This document shows positions 49,826 through 57,364 of a stretch of DNA of 64,000 bases, one piece after another (within the stretch, counting starts at the first letter, position 1; every line of letters starts with the position of its first letter). The notes beneath the pieces are model-generated. The model did not search any database. It was not told where the DNA came from and was given only the letters and a program-made list of their open reading frames with translations. The translations under genes and the position numbers were made by a program. The stretch is from Gp6-AA40 sp032156805 (GTDB taxonomy: Bacteria > Acidobacteriota > Vicinamibacteria > Vicinamibacterales > UBA2999), in assembly GCA_032156805.1 (NCBI GenBank), contig JALDXQ010000009.1, positions 1-64,000 on the forward strand, read 5' to 3'.

Positions 49826-51211
49826 CTACACCCGAACGTTGGCGCCCGGAGCCTGAGTGTCAGGAGCCGAATCCGGAAACTCTCCCTCCCAGCGTGCGAT
49901 GACGACGGTCGCAAGGCAGTTGCCGAGCACGTTGACGGACGTGCGAAGCATGTCGAGCACCGCGTCGATCCCGAGAATCACGAAGACCGGTTCGGCGGGC
50001 AGGCCGAATGACGTGACCGTCCCGAGCAGAATCACGAGCGCGCCACGCGGCACGCCCGCGACTCCCTTGCTCGAGAGCATCAGCGTAAGAAGCAGCACGA
50101 ACTGCTGCCCCACCGTCAGCTCGATGCCCGCGGCCTGGGCGACGAAGATGGCCGTGAGCGACAGATACAACGTGCTGCCATCGAGGTTGAAGCTGTAGCC
50201 CGTCGGCATGACGAACGCGACGATCTGTCGCGGAACGCCGAGGCGTTCCATGGCCTCCATTGCCCGCGGCAGTGCGGCCTCGGAGCTCGTCGTGGCAAAG
50301 GCGATCGACACGGGTTCGGCGACGGCCTCCGCGAAACGGCGGATCGGTACTCGCGCAATGAGCGCGACAGGCAGGAGCACGACGACGACAAAGATCGCGA
50401 CCGCCACATAGAATGTCGCGAGCAACTGAAAGAGATTCACGAGAATGCCGAGGCCAAGCTGGCCGACGGTATAGGCAATCGCTGCTCCCACACCAATCGG
50501 CGCCATCAGCATCACGATCCCGGTGAACTTGAACATCGTCTCGGCGAGGCTCTCGGCGAAGGCGAGCATCGGACGACGTTTCTCGTCTGACAACAGCGCG
50601 AGCGCGACGCCAAAGAGCACGCTGAAGACGACGATCTGGAGCATCTCGGCTTCGGCGATGGCTCGCGCGATGTTCTCCGGGAACGTGTCGAGGACGATGT
50701 CCTGCCAGCTGCGCGATCCCGGCTGTTGAATCTGCGTCGTCTCGACGGACGCGGGCAACGTCACACCGGCACCCGCGCGACTGATCGTGATCGCGGCCCA
50801 TCCGATGAGGAGCGCGAGCGTCGTGACGATCTCGAAGTAGATGAGCGCCTTCACACCCATGCGACCGACCTGGCGCAAGTTCGAGTGCCCGGCGATGCCG
50901 ACAACGAGCGTCGCAAAGAGGAGCGGGGCGACGATGGTGCGGATCAGGCGCAGGAAGATCTGCGCCAGGACGCGGAGGCCCATCGCGACGTCGGGAAAGT
51001 CGTGCCCGATCTCGGCGCCGATGACCATCGAGACCAGGATCCAGATGGTCAGCGAGCGCCGCTGCACCGCGAAGGCGCACAGCGCGGCGATGGCCACCCA
51101 GCGGGACGCGAATGCGATGATCGGGTTGACGGTGATTCCGATGAATTCGAGGACGGCGATGACGGCGGCCAGCGTGATCGTGATGAGGACCGCGCCCAGG
51201 AGCTTCGGCAT
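49826..51211 (-). CDS. Dicarboxylate/amino acid:cation symporter (DAACS family)
   Basis: The 461-residue protein has about eight membrane segments and the DAACS signatures: FATTSSEAALPRAMEAMERL, FVMPTGYSFNLDGSTLYL and the reentrant/TM8 region with DMLRTSVNVLGNCLATVVIA. It takes up C4-dicarboxylates or acidic amino acids with Na+ or H+. TATAAC on the minus strand (51218-51223) ends six bases before ATG 51211, suggesting a leaderless start; ATG 51217, adjacent to TATAAC, is less likely. A long upstream frame crosses the tRNA and is not real. Confidence 0.88.
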   Translation of the reverse strand: MPKLLGAVLITITLAAVIAVLEFIGITVNPIIAFASRWVAIAALCAFAVQRRSLTIWILVSMVIGAEIGHDFPDVAMGLRVLAQIFLRLIRTIVAPLLFATLVVGIAGHSNLRQVGRMGVKALIYFEIVTTLALLIGWAAITISRAGAGVTLPASVETTQIQQPGSRSWQDIVLDTFPENIARAIAEAEMLQIVVFSVLFGVALALLSDEKRRPMLAFAESLAETMFKFTGIVMLMAPIGVGAAIAYTVGQLGLGILVNLFQLLATFYVAVAIFVVVVLLPVALIARVPIRRFAEAVAEPVSIAFATTSSEAALPRAMEAMERLGVPRQIVAFVMPTGYSFNLDGSTLYLSLTAIFVAQAAGIELTVGQQFVLLLTLMLSSKGVAGVPRGALVILLGTVTSFGLPAEPVFVILGIDAVLDMLRTSVNVLGNCLATVVIARWEGEFPDSAPDTQAPGANVRV

Positions 51212-51253
51212 CCGCATGTTATACTTCGGAGTTCCTGCCTGTGACGTTCCGGA

Positions 51254-51275
51254 GTGTCCGGGTTTGGCCGGATCT
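51254..51275. repeat. GTCCGG-palindrome repeat, degenerate copy
   Basis: GGAGTGTCCGG followed by TTTGGCCGGATC, in the opposite orientation to the copies at 8053 and 55055. It lies between the symporter promoter and the tRNA gene. Confidence 0.55.
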
Positions 51276-51291
51276 TCGAGATCGCAGCCTG

Positions 51292-51378
51292 CGGAAGTGG
51301 CGGAATTGGCAGACGCGCTAGCCTCAGGAGCTAGTGGGCGCAAGCCCATGAAGGTTCGAGTCCTTTCTTCCGCACCAT
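51292..51378 (+). tRNA. tRNA-Leu (CAG)
   Basis: An 87-nt class II tRNA. Acceptor arms GCGGAAG and CTTCCGC pair fully, the anticodon loop is CTCAGGA on a CTAGC/GCTAG stem, a long variable arm (GGGCGCAAGCCC) follows, and the T arm has GGTTCGAGTCC. The 3' CCA is encoded. The anticodon CAG reads CUG, a major Leu codon in GC-rich genomes. Confidence 0.97.
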
Positions 51379-51382
51379 CTCA

Positions 51383-51408
51383 AATCCCCAATATCGATTG
51401 GGGATTTC
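51383..51408 (+). terminator. Rho-independent terminator after tRNA-Leu
   Basis: A perfect 11-bp stem AAATCCCCAAT / ATTGGGGATTT with loop ATCG begins four bases after the encoded CCA. The downstream T run is only the three bases in the stem foot. Confidence 0.8.
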
Positions 51409-51590
51409 GCGTCTCCACGGCTCGCTGATCGACGGCCGCGAAGCCTCGAAATCGAACAGCGCAGATTTCAGCGCAAAGTATCTGGCGTGTTCCGGAATGG
51501 ATGTCCGCGCAATTGGGGTCTATAGTTCTCGGAGATGGACTACGAGTCGTCACGACCAATGCCGAGGTGAACAGGGAGAACGGACTTCAA

Positions 51591-51947
51591 ATGCCCATCT
51601 TCGACTCGCCACAGACCGGCATCTGTGCCAACTGCGGTCAGCACTGGACAGTCCGTTTTCCTGCGTTCGACGTCTACTGCCCGCAGTGCCATGCCCTCGT
51701 AATGCGCATCGGCGCCTTCAATCGGATCAGCGGTGCGCTGCTGATTGGCGGTGCTCTCCTGGTGCTCGGCGGGCTGGTGGTGCTCGCACTGCGTGCAGTC
51801 GCAGGCACCGCAGGGTTGGTCGGCGGCGTTGTCATCGCGGTGACAGTGTCTGTCAGTGGTGCGGTCTGGACCTATCGCGCCGTTCGAATCCACCGGACCG
51901 TTGCGCGGTCCGTGCGGGACTATGCTCGTGGCTTGGTGAGACCCTGA
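51591..51947 (+). CDS. Small zinc-ribbon membrane protein
   Basis: The 118-residue protein has two Cys-x2-Cys pairs (CANC near residue 12, CPQC near residue 31) and two membrane helices (ALLIGGALLVLGGLVVLAL and GLVGGVVIAVTVSVSGAVW). This is a common layout for uncharacterised membrane proteins. ATG 51591 is chosen because the zinc ribbon begins right after it; starts back to 51501 are possible. Confidence 0.65.
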   Translation: MPIFDSPQTGICANCGQHWTVRFPAFDVYCPQCHALVMRIGAFNRISGALLIGGALLVLGGLVVLALRAVAGTAGLVGGVVIAVTVSVSGAVWTYRAVRIHRTVARSVRDYARGLVRP

Positions 51948-52013
51948 CATGCGGCCTGAATGGCTGACGCTGAGACGTGAGCGGACATTGATGCGCACAC
52001 CGCTTCGAAACGC

Positions 52014-52343
52014 ATGAAAGAGCTGCCCATCGCCTGCACGCTGACTCCGCACGAGATGGCTGCACGTGCATCGACGTTGCTGCCCGAACTGCTGTCGCGT
52101 GCCCGCGAATTCCAGGATCTGCCCGAAGGCGTGCGCGTGCGTTTCGATGCCGAGAGCGGCACGCTGCATCAGATCACGGCGGTCATCGATGCGGAACGCC
52201 AGTGCTGCCGGTTCCTGCAGTTTCAACTGATCGTCGAACCGGACGGCGGACCACTCTGGCTGGAGGTCAGTGGACCTCCGGGCACGAGAGACTTCCTCGC
52301 GACCCTTGCGTCACCGCCTCCCTCGATCAGATCAGGTGCGTGA
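52014..52343 (+). CDS. Conserved hypothetical protein with an adjacent-Cys motif
   Basis: The 109-residue soluble protein has CTLTPHEMAARASTLLPELL near the start and VIDAERQCCRFLQFQL near residue 66, then WLEVSGPPGTRDFL. The pattern belongs to a small family seen near metal and thiol-related genes; function is not known to me. Its last 17 bases overlap the end of the convergent flavoprotein gene. Confidence 0.6.
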   Translation: MKELPIACTLTPHEMAARASTLLPELLSRAREFQDLPEGVRVRFDAESGTLHQITAVIDAERQCCRFLQFQLIVEPDGGPLWLEVSGPPGTRDFLATLASPPPSIRSGA

Positions 52344-53517
52344 TGTTCGGCTCGACGCCGAGCAGCGCTTTGCCGTACACCTCGAGATTCACCTGCCACT
52401 CGGTGATCGCATGATGACTGGCGGTGTGCACGTCGCGCCATAGCCGCTGCATGCGATTCGAGTCGGCCAGGCTCGACGTTCCATGTGCGGCAACGAGCAC
52501 TTCGACCGCCTCGCGGCAGTACTTCGCCACGAGCGCGGTGTCGATCCGAACCCTGGCGCGGGCCGTGAGGTCCATGTGGCGACCCTGCTCGGCGGCGCGG
52601 TCCAGATCGTCAGCGGCCCGCTGGGCATGCAATATGGCCGTGTCGATCTTCATCGCCGCTTCGGCGATCTGCATCTGAAAGCCTGCCGAATCGGCCTGGC
52701 GCGTGAAGTTGGTATGCGTGATGCCGCGTGTTTTCGACTTCGCGATCGCGTGATCGAGCGCGGCGCGCGCCACGCCGATCTGGGAGCCGGCCAGGATCAA
52801 CACCGTCACCGGCACGAGATCGACGCGGTAGACGACTTCATCCTTGAACTCCGTCCGGTAGTTGCCGCCGAACGCCTGCGGATACGGCAGGAATCGATGC
52901 TCGGGCACGAACACGTCCTTCGCGATGATCGTGTTGCTCCCGGTTCCCTTCATGCCGGCCATGAACCACGTGTCTTCGATCGTCAGCTGGCTCGTGGGCA
53001 TGAGCGACAGACCGAAGTTCACCATCTCGCCGCGTTCGTTCTTCATGTGGATGCCGCACGCGCCCCACTGCGCGTGCAGCGATCCAGAGGCCCACGGCCA
53101 GCGCCCGCTGACGCGCCATCCACCATCGACGACAATCGCCTCGCCATTCGGCGCCAGCGATCCCGCCGCCCACGCGTCAGGGTTGGACTCCCAGATGTCC
53201 TTCTGCGCCTGCTCGGGGAAAAGCGACGCCAGCCACGCGCAGACATTGATGAGGCTGGCCACCCACGCCGTCGATCCGCAGCCGCAGCCCAGCTCACTCA
53301 TCACGTCGATGTAGGTGCGAATGGACGTCTGGTAGCCGCCGAAGCGCCTGGGCACCATCAGCGCGCACAGGCCGGTCTCGCGCAGTGCCTGGACGACCTC
53401 GGCAGGCAACCGCCGTTCAGCGTCCGTACGGTCCGCGTTGCGTTCGAGGAGGGGGCGAAGCGAAGCCGCGCGGGCGATCAGCGCGGCGGTGTCTGGCGCA
53501 TCGGACGACGTGGTCAC
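52327..53517 (-). CDS. Acyl-CoA-dehydrogenase-like flavin monooxygenase (HsaA/HpaB-C type)
   Basis: The 396-residue protein has the N-terminal acyl-CoA dehydrogenase helices (LPAEVVQALRETGLCALMVP, FGGYQTSIRTYIDVMSELG), a beta domain with SGRWPWASG, and the type-2 C-terminal domain (GSQIGVARAALDHAI, AHGTSSLADSNRMQRLWRDV). SGRWPWASG and GTSSL are typical of group D flavin hydroxylases such as HsaA rather than true dehydrogenases. Substrate unknown. Confidence 0.82.
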   Translation of the reverse strand: MTTSSDAPDTAALIARAASLRPLLERNADRTDAERRLPAEVVQALRETGLCALMVPRRFGGYQTSIRTYIDVMSELGCGCGSTAWVASLINVCAWLASLFPEQAQKDIWESNPDAWAAGSLAPNGEAIVVDGGWRVSGRWPWASGSLHAQWGACGIHMKNERGEMVNFGLSLMPTSQLTIEDTWFMAGMKGTGSNTIIAKDVFVPEHRFLPYPQAFGGNYRTEFKDEVVYRVDLVPVTVLILAGSQIGVARAALDHAIAKSKTRGITHTNFTRQADSAGFQMQIAEAAMKIDTAILHAQRAADDLDRAAEQGRHMDLTARARVRIDTALVAKYCREAVEVLVAAHGTSSLADSNRMQRLWRDVHTASHHAITEWQVNLEVYGKALLGVEPNITHLI

Positions 53518-53720
53518 GCGGCCTCCTTCGAAAGACGTTTACCTGAGTCCCCGAACGTCCCCATCTGGTAGTCCATCATCGCCTGACGGATCTCATCACG
53601 CGTGTTCATCACGAATGGACCATGGGCGACGACCGGCTCCCCGAGCGGCTCGGCATGTGCGAAGAGAATGACGGCCAGAAAGAGAAACGGATCGATCTGA
53701 TCGATGTCCGGCCCTGGCAA
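53514..53720 (-). pseudogene. Pirin remnant
   Basis: Residues of a 68-codon frame match pirin: an N-terminal-like piece (DIDQIDPFLFLAV) is joined directly to the C-terminal tail (GEPVVAHGPFVMNTRDEIRQ, then AMMDYQMGTFG). The roughly 200 residues of the two cupin domains between them are missing, and no good start is seen. It is most simply a pirin gene with a large internal deletion. It overlaps the flavoprotein start by four bases. Confidence 0.65.
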
Positions 53721-53839
53721 TGGGCGGACGTGCTCAGGTCGCCGATGTCATCTCGATAGGCCTGGTGTTGTGCCTTGACAGTGCGCGACGAGGCCAGCTC
53801 CCTTGATGCTCCTGCTCTCAAGGAGTCTGACCCATCGCG

Positions 53840-55030
53840 TTAGCGGCCCGCGCCACCGAACTCGCGCACCTCTTCGCGCCCCTCCACGGCCTGTCCTGTG
53901 TAGACGGCCATACCCATTTCACGCCTGGGAATCGGAAGACCTTTGGCCTTGGCTTCCGCCACCTGCCTGTCGAATTCGCGGTCGGCGCTCAGCGCATATT
54001 TCACGGCGCCGTTTCCTTCGTGGCACGAGTACTCGTACATCTCGTAGTTTGGCTGGGACGTAATCGTCAGGCGCAGCGTGAACGGCGCGGTGTAGGTCAC
54101 CGGGTCCTCGACGCGAATGCGGTAGTCGATCATCCCGGGATCGATACGCGTGAGCCACTCGGTGATCTTCATCTGGTCGCTGTGCCGCGTCCCGTTGCCA
54201 TTCGGTCCGATGCTGGTGCGATCGGTGAAGCCGGTGGTCTCGATGACCAGCGTGTCGCCTTCCCAGCGTCCGCGCGAGTTGCCCATGTACTGCTTGACGT
54301 GCGAGCTCGCGGCGGCACGACCGTCGACCGGGATGACTCGCGTGTCGTGCACCATCTCGTAACTCAGGACGACCTCGTTCGGTGTCTGGAGAATCCGCAC
54401 GCCATTGCCGTAGAGCACCGGCAGGATCGAGCCGACGAGGCCGCGCGTGATGCAGCGGTCGTAGAGCGTGAAATCCTCGAAGGTATCGAAGGGGCCGGGA
54501 CCAAACGTGCCGGCATCGCGATTGGCCGCGCGCGCCTTGCCGGCCGGTGTCATCGCCGGCATCTGGCCGTTCGGCGGATCGACGACGAACGAGGTGTAGC
54601 CGAACGTGCGCACACCGAACTCGTTCCGGAGAATGGTTTCCTGGTTGACCGCGCGATCCCGCGATCCCTCGTCGCCCGAGGCGCGCCTGGTGAATTCCTC
54701 AGGGGTCAGCGACTCGCGCGTCCCGTACTGCGGCGCACGACTCATCTGAACGCTGCGCATGTCGTCGCTCGTCCACACGCCTCCGAGATCGGGATGCCCC
54801 CATGGCGTCTTCGGCGCTTTCCAGTTCGGATCCGTGACCTTTGCCGCCGTGGTCTCGGCCGGGATCGCACGGAGCGCGGTCGGCGTCTTGCCGCCAAACC
54901 CGGCGCCGAAACCACCAGCGCCGCCGGCCCCCTGCCCGCGTCCACCCTGCGCGCCCGCCGGTGCCTGCGCCATCGCGATCGTTGCCGCCAGCAGCGCAGT
55001 GCCACCGCTGAATGCAAGAGATCTCCTCAT
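53840..55030 (-). CDS. Secreted protein of a family common in Acidobacteria
   Basis: The 396-residue protein has a signal peptide (SLAFSGGTALLAATIAMAQA), a Gly/Gln/Ala-rich spacer (about 22-46), then conserved blocks LGGVWTSDDMRSV, YDRCITRGLVG, MGNSRGRWEGDTLVIETTGF and YEYSCHEGNG. Such proteins occur in many paralogues in Acidobacteria; function unknown. GGAG lies nine bases before the ATG. Two GTCCGG palindromes sit in the upstream region. Confidence 0.75.
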   Translation of the reverse strand: MRRSLAFSGGTALLAATIAMAQAPAGAQGGRGQGAGGAGGFGAGFGGKTPTALRAIPAETTAAKVTDPNWKAPKTPWGHPDLGGVWTSDDMRSVQMSRAPQYGTRESLTPEEFTRRASGDEGSRDRAVNQETILRNEFGVRTFGYTSFVVDPPNGQMPAMTPAGKARAANRDAGTFGPGPFDTFEDFTLYDRCITRGLVGSILPVLYGNGVRILQTPNEVVLSYEMVHDTRVIPVDGRAAASSHVKQYMGNSRGRWEGDTLVIETTGFTDRTSIGPNGNGTRHSDQMKITEWLTRIDPGMIDYRIRVEDPVTYTAPFTLRLTITSQPNYEMYEYSCHEGNGAVKYALSADREFDRQVAEAKAKGLPIPRREMGMAVYTGQAVEGREEVREFGGAGR

Positions 55031-55054
55031 GCTGATCTCACTCCATTAGCGCGG

Positions 55055-55078
55055 TCCGGTTAAGCCGGACACTACGCA
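55055..55078. repeat. GTCCGG-palindrome repeat, copy 2
   Basis: GGTCCGGTT and AAGCCGGACACTACG; same orientation as 8053-8078. It lies 25 bases upstream of the secreted-protein gene start. Confidence 0.75.
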
Positions 55079-55087
55079 TCGTGCCGG

Positions 55088-55112
55088 TCCGGTTGAAGCC
55101 GGACACGACGTA
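55088..55112. repeat. GTCCGG-palindrome repeat, copy 3
   Basis: GGTCCGGTTG and AAGCCGGACACGACG, nine bases after copy 2, forming a tandem pair. Confidence 0.75.
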
Positions 55113-55141
55113 CAAACTGCGATTTTCGCACACGCGACGAA

Positions 55142-56014
55142 CTACTGGACAATGCGCGAGCCGGTGACGAATCGGCGGTAGTTGGTGAAGCTCTGAGAAA
55201 TGCGGGTTCGCGGGCTGCCTGAGTTCTTCACGATCGTGACCGTATCGATGCTCGACGGGAGCACGAGCGTCTCGTCCGGATCCCTGAACGGCACGCGACG
55301 ATACCTGATGGTGCTGTCGGCGCGCTCGATGGTCATGAAGGTCGATCCACCCGCGCGCTGCTGCTTGGCGGGCACAGGAATATCAACCAGCCCGATGATT
55401 CCCTCGTCGAGCCTGAGAATCTCTGACGTTTCGGGATCGACCCAGAGACGGCCGCGGGCACGCCCGGGAAGATCGATGCTGACGCACTCTTCCTTCCATT
55501 CCACCTTGGGTGCCTCCGGTTTGACCGAGCGGAAATCGATCATCATCGCGGACCGGTCGCCAACACGACCGAGCCCCGCTGCCTTGAACGTGAACTTCTC
55601 GCGGCGATCCGGAAGAAGGAACGCCAGCGGCTCGGGTGAAGTACTCCGTGGATCGAGGCACTGTGGCTCCTGTCCCGCCCGCGGGGGGCGGCCGTTCACC
55701 GCCAGCAACTGTCTCGTGACCTTTGCCGGGCTCTCCTCGTCGGTCGCGTCAGGAACCCATTCGACACGCAGCTCGTAGGTCAGCCGACGCGCGAACCCAT
55801 CGACCCTGAGATCGAGGCCGAGAGGCTGGATGATGACGTTCTCATCCACCATGATGCTCTGCGCGCGTGCGTAGTACCGCTCGACGTAATCGCCAACGCG
55901 CGCGACCGCTGCATCGGGCGACACCGATTGCGCGGTCAGGTGCACCGACAACCCAAGCGCAGTCACGGTGACCATCGCGAACCCGGAAACGCAAAGCAGC
56001 GCGTGTGAGCTCAA
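55142..56014 (-). CDS. Exported hypothetical protein
   Basis: The 290-residue protein has a signal-like N-terminus (MVTVTALGLSVHLTAQ) followed by a helix VARVGDYVERYYARAQSIMV and a beta-rich body ending near ISQSFTNYRRFVTGSRI. Similar periplasmic or outer-membrane proteins of unknown function are common in Acidobacteria (recalled, not checked). Start is TTG 56014 after a purine-rich AAGAGAAA; ATG 55975 would shorten the signal peptide but is also possible. Confidence 0.65.
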   Translation of the reverse strand: MSSHALLCVSGFAMVTVTALGLSVHLTAQSVSPDAAVARVGDYVERYYARAQSIMVDENVIIQPLGLDLRVDGFARRLTYELRVEWVPDATDEESPAKVTRQLLAVNGRPPRAGQEPQCLDPRSTSPEPLAFLLPDRREKFTFKAAGLGRVGDRSAMMIDFRSVKPEAPKVEWKEECVSIDLPGRARGRLWVDPETSEILRLDEGIIGLVDIPVPAKQQRAGGSTFMTIERADSTIRYRRVPFRDPDETLVLPSSIDTVTIVKNSGSPRTRISQSFTNYRRFVTGSRIVQ

Positions 56015-56186
56015 GATTTCTCTTCGTAGAGTGTGCTAACTTTACCCGCCTTCAAACCGAACGAGAACTGAAACTCGAACTACCTGAACCAGACACGGCG
56101 GGGAGCAAAACCGTAACCCGAATCGAACCCAACGGACAATTGCCGGAAACGGGAGACCGAGACCGGAGTGTGAGGAGGACATCCAG

Positions 56187-56933
56187 ATGCGTAGGATGCG
56201 ACATGTTCTGGCGGCGACAGCATTTGCCGCACTGGGAACTCTGGTGGCGTTTGCCCAGGCGCCTGCGGGCGGCGGACAGGCGCCGGCCGGTGGGCAGGGT
56301 CGGGCGGGCGGCCAGCCCGGGCGAGGCGGCCCACAGGGCCCGGCGTCATTCTTCATCACCAGCGTAGGCAAGGGTGACGGCGCCAATTACGGTGGAATCG
56401 CCGGCGCCGACGCGTACTGCGCTCTGATGGCGAAGGGCGGTGGTCTCGAGACGCCAGCGGGCCGCACGTGGCGCGCGTATCTCAGCCAACCCGCGTCGGG
56501 TGGCCAGCCGGCCGTGAACGCCCGCGATCGAATCGGCGCCGGCCCCTGGTTCAACGCCCGCGGTCAGCTCATCGCCAACAACGTGGCCGATCTCCACGGC
56601 GACGTGCAGCGGGACCGCAACACGATCAACAAGAACTTCGCGCTCAATGAGAAGTCGGCCCCGGTCAACGGTGTCGGTGACATGCCGAACCAGCACGACA
56701 TCCTGACCGGATCGGATTCACATGGACGCGCGGTCGCAGGTGACATGGACACGACCTGCAGCAACTACAGCAGCAATGCCGATGGTAAAGGCAGTGTGAT
56801 GCTGGGACATCACGATCGCATCGGCGGTGGCAACTCGTCGTGGAACGCCGCGCACGGCTCTCGAGGGTGCAGCCAGGGCAATCTCGTCGCCACCGGCGGC
56901 GCCGGGCTGCTCTACTGCTTCGCGGCGAACTAG
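56187..56933 (+). CDS. Secreted lectin-like/endostatin-like fold protein
   Basis: The 248-residue protein has a signal peptide (ATAFAALGTLVAFAQA), a Gly/Gln/Pro-rich spacer (about 25-52) and a globular domain: FFITSVGKGDGANYGGIAGA, DAYCALMAKGG, TWRAYLSQP, ARDRIGAGPWFNARGQLI and a Cys-rich end. The pattern resembles C-type-lectin/endostatin-like secreted domains. The gene diverges from the exported hypothetical protein; ligand unknown. Confidence 0.72.
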   Translation: MRRMRHVLAATAFAALGTLVAFAQAPAGGGQAPAGGQGRAGGQPGRGGPQGPASFFITSVGKGDGANYGGIAGADAYCALMAKGGGLETPAGRTWRAYLSQPASGGQPAVNARDRIGAGPWFNARGQLIANNVADLHGDVQRDRNTINKNFALNEKSAPVNGVGDMPNQHDILTGSDSHGRAVAGDMDTTCSNYSSNADGKGSVMLGHHDRIGGGNSSWNAAHGSRGCSQGNLVATGGAGLLYCFAAN

Positions 56934-56946
56934 AACCCGTACACGT

Positions 56947-57018
56947 CAACTCTCGACTTCCGACTTCCAGGTCCTGCATCGAAACACACCGGGATTGGAG
57001 TCGTGGAGTCGGGAGTTG
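56947..57018. repeat. Two-armed heptad hairpin
   Basis: Left arm units CAACTCT, CGACTTC, CGACTTC, CAGGTCC (56947-56974) and right arm units GGGATTG, GAGTCGT, GGAGTCG, GGAGTTG (56991-57018), each in 7-nt phase and complementary. It lies between two convergent genes. Confidence 0.85.
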
Positions 57019-57068
57019 GCGCGATCCGAGTGGCACACCGGCTGCGAGCCCGGTCCACTGGCGGTGGC

Positions 57069-57275
57069 TTAACTGTCCTCGACCTGCCAGTCGGCGGGCG
57101 GCTGTGGCCCCAGCTTGATGTGGGCAATATCCGGATCATCACCTGTTCGGTCCGATCCCGTCGTTGCCTTTCGGTCCTTCGCGTCCTGGCGACGCGCGGC
57201 CTTCTGCTGGCGCCGCTCGATGAGGGCCTTCTCTCGTTCGCGTTTGGCGGCGGTAGGTCTGGCGTTTCTGGCCAT
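57069..57275 (-). CDS. Small basic conserved protein
   Basis: The 68-residue protein is Arg/Lys/Ala-rich at the start (MARNARPTAAKREREKALIE, RRQQKAARRQDAK) with an acidic end. Similar short MARN-type proteins are frequent in several phyla; function unknown. It is convergent with the lectin-like gene. Confidence 0.6.
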   Translation of the reverse strand: MARNARPTAAKREREKALIERRQQKAARRQDAKDRKATTGSDRTGDDPDIAHIKLGPQPPADWQVEDS

Positions 57276-57364
57276 GCGGCGCCTCCAGCATACACCATTG
57301 GGCCTGCGAGGGATGCCTCCGGCGTCTCGGCAGAGCCATCGACTTGCATCACGACAGTGTTAGC

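Noticed and set aside
51218..51349. N-terminal extension of the symporter reading frame through the tRNA gene
   Set aside because: The extension would be antisense to tRNA-Leu and its sequence is not conserved; a TATAAC box supports a start at 51211.
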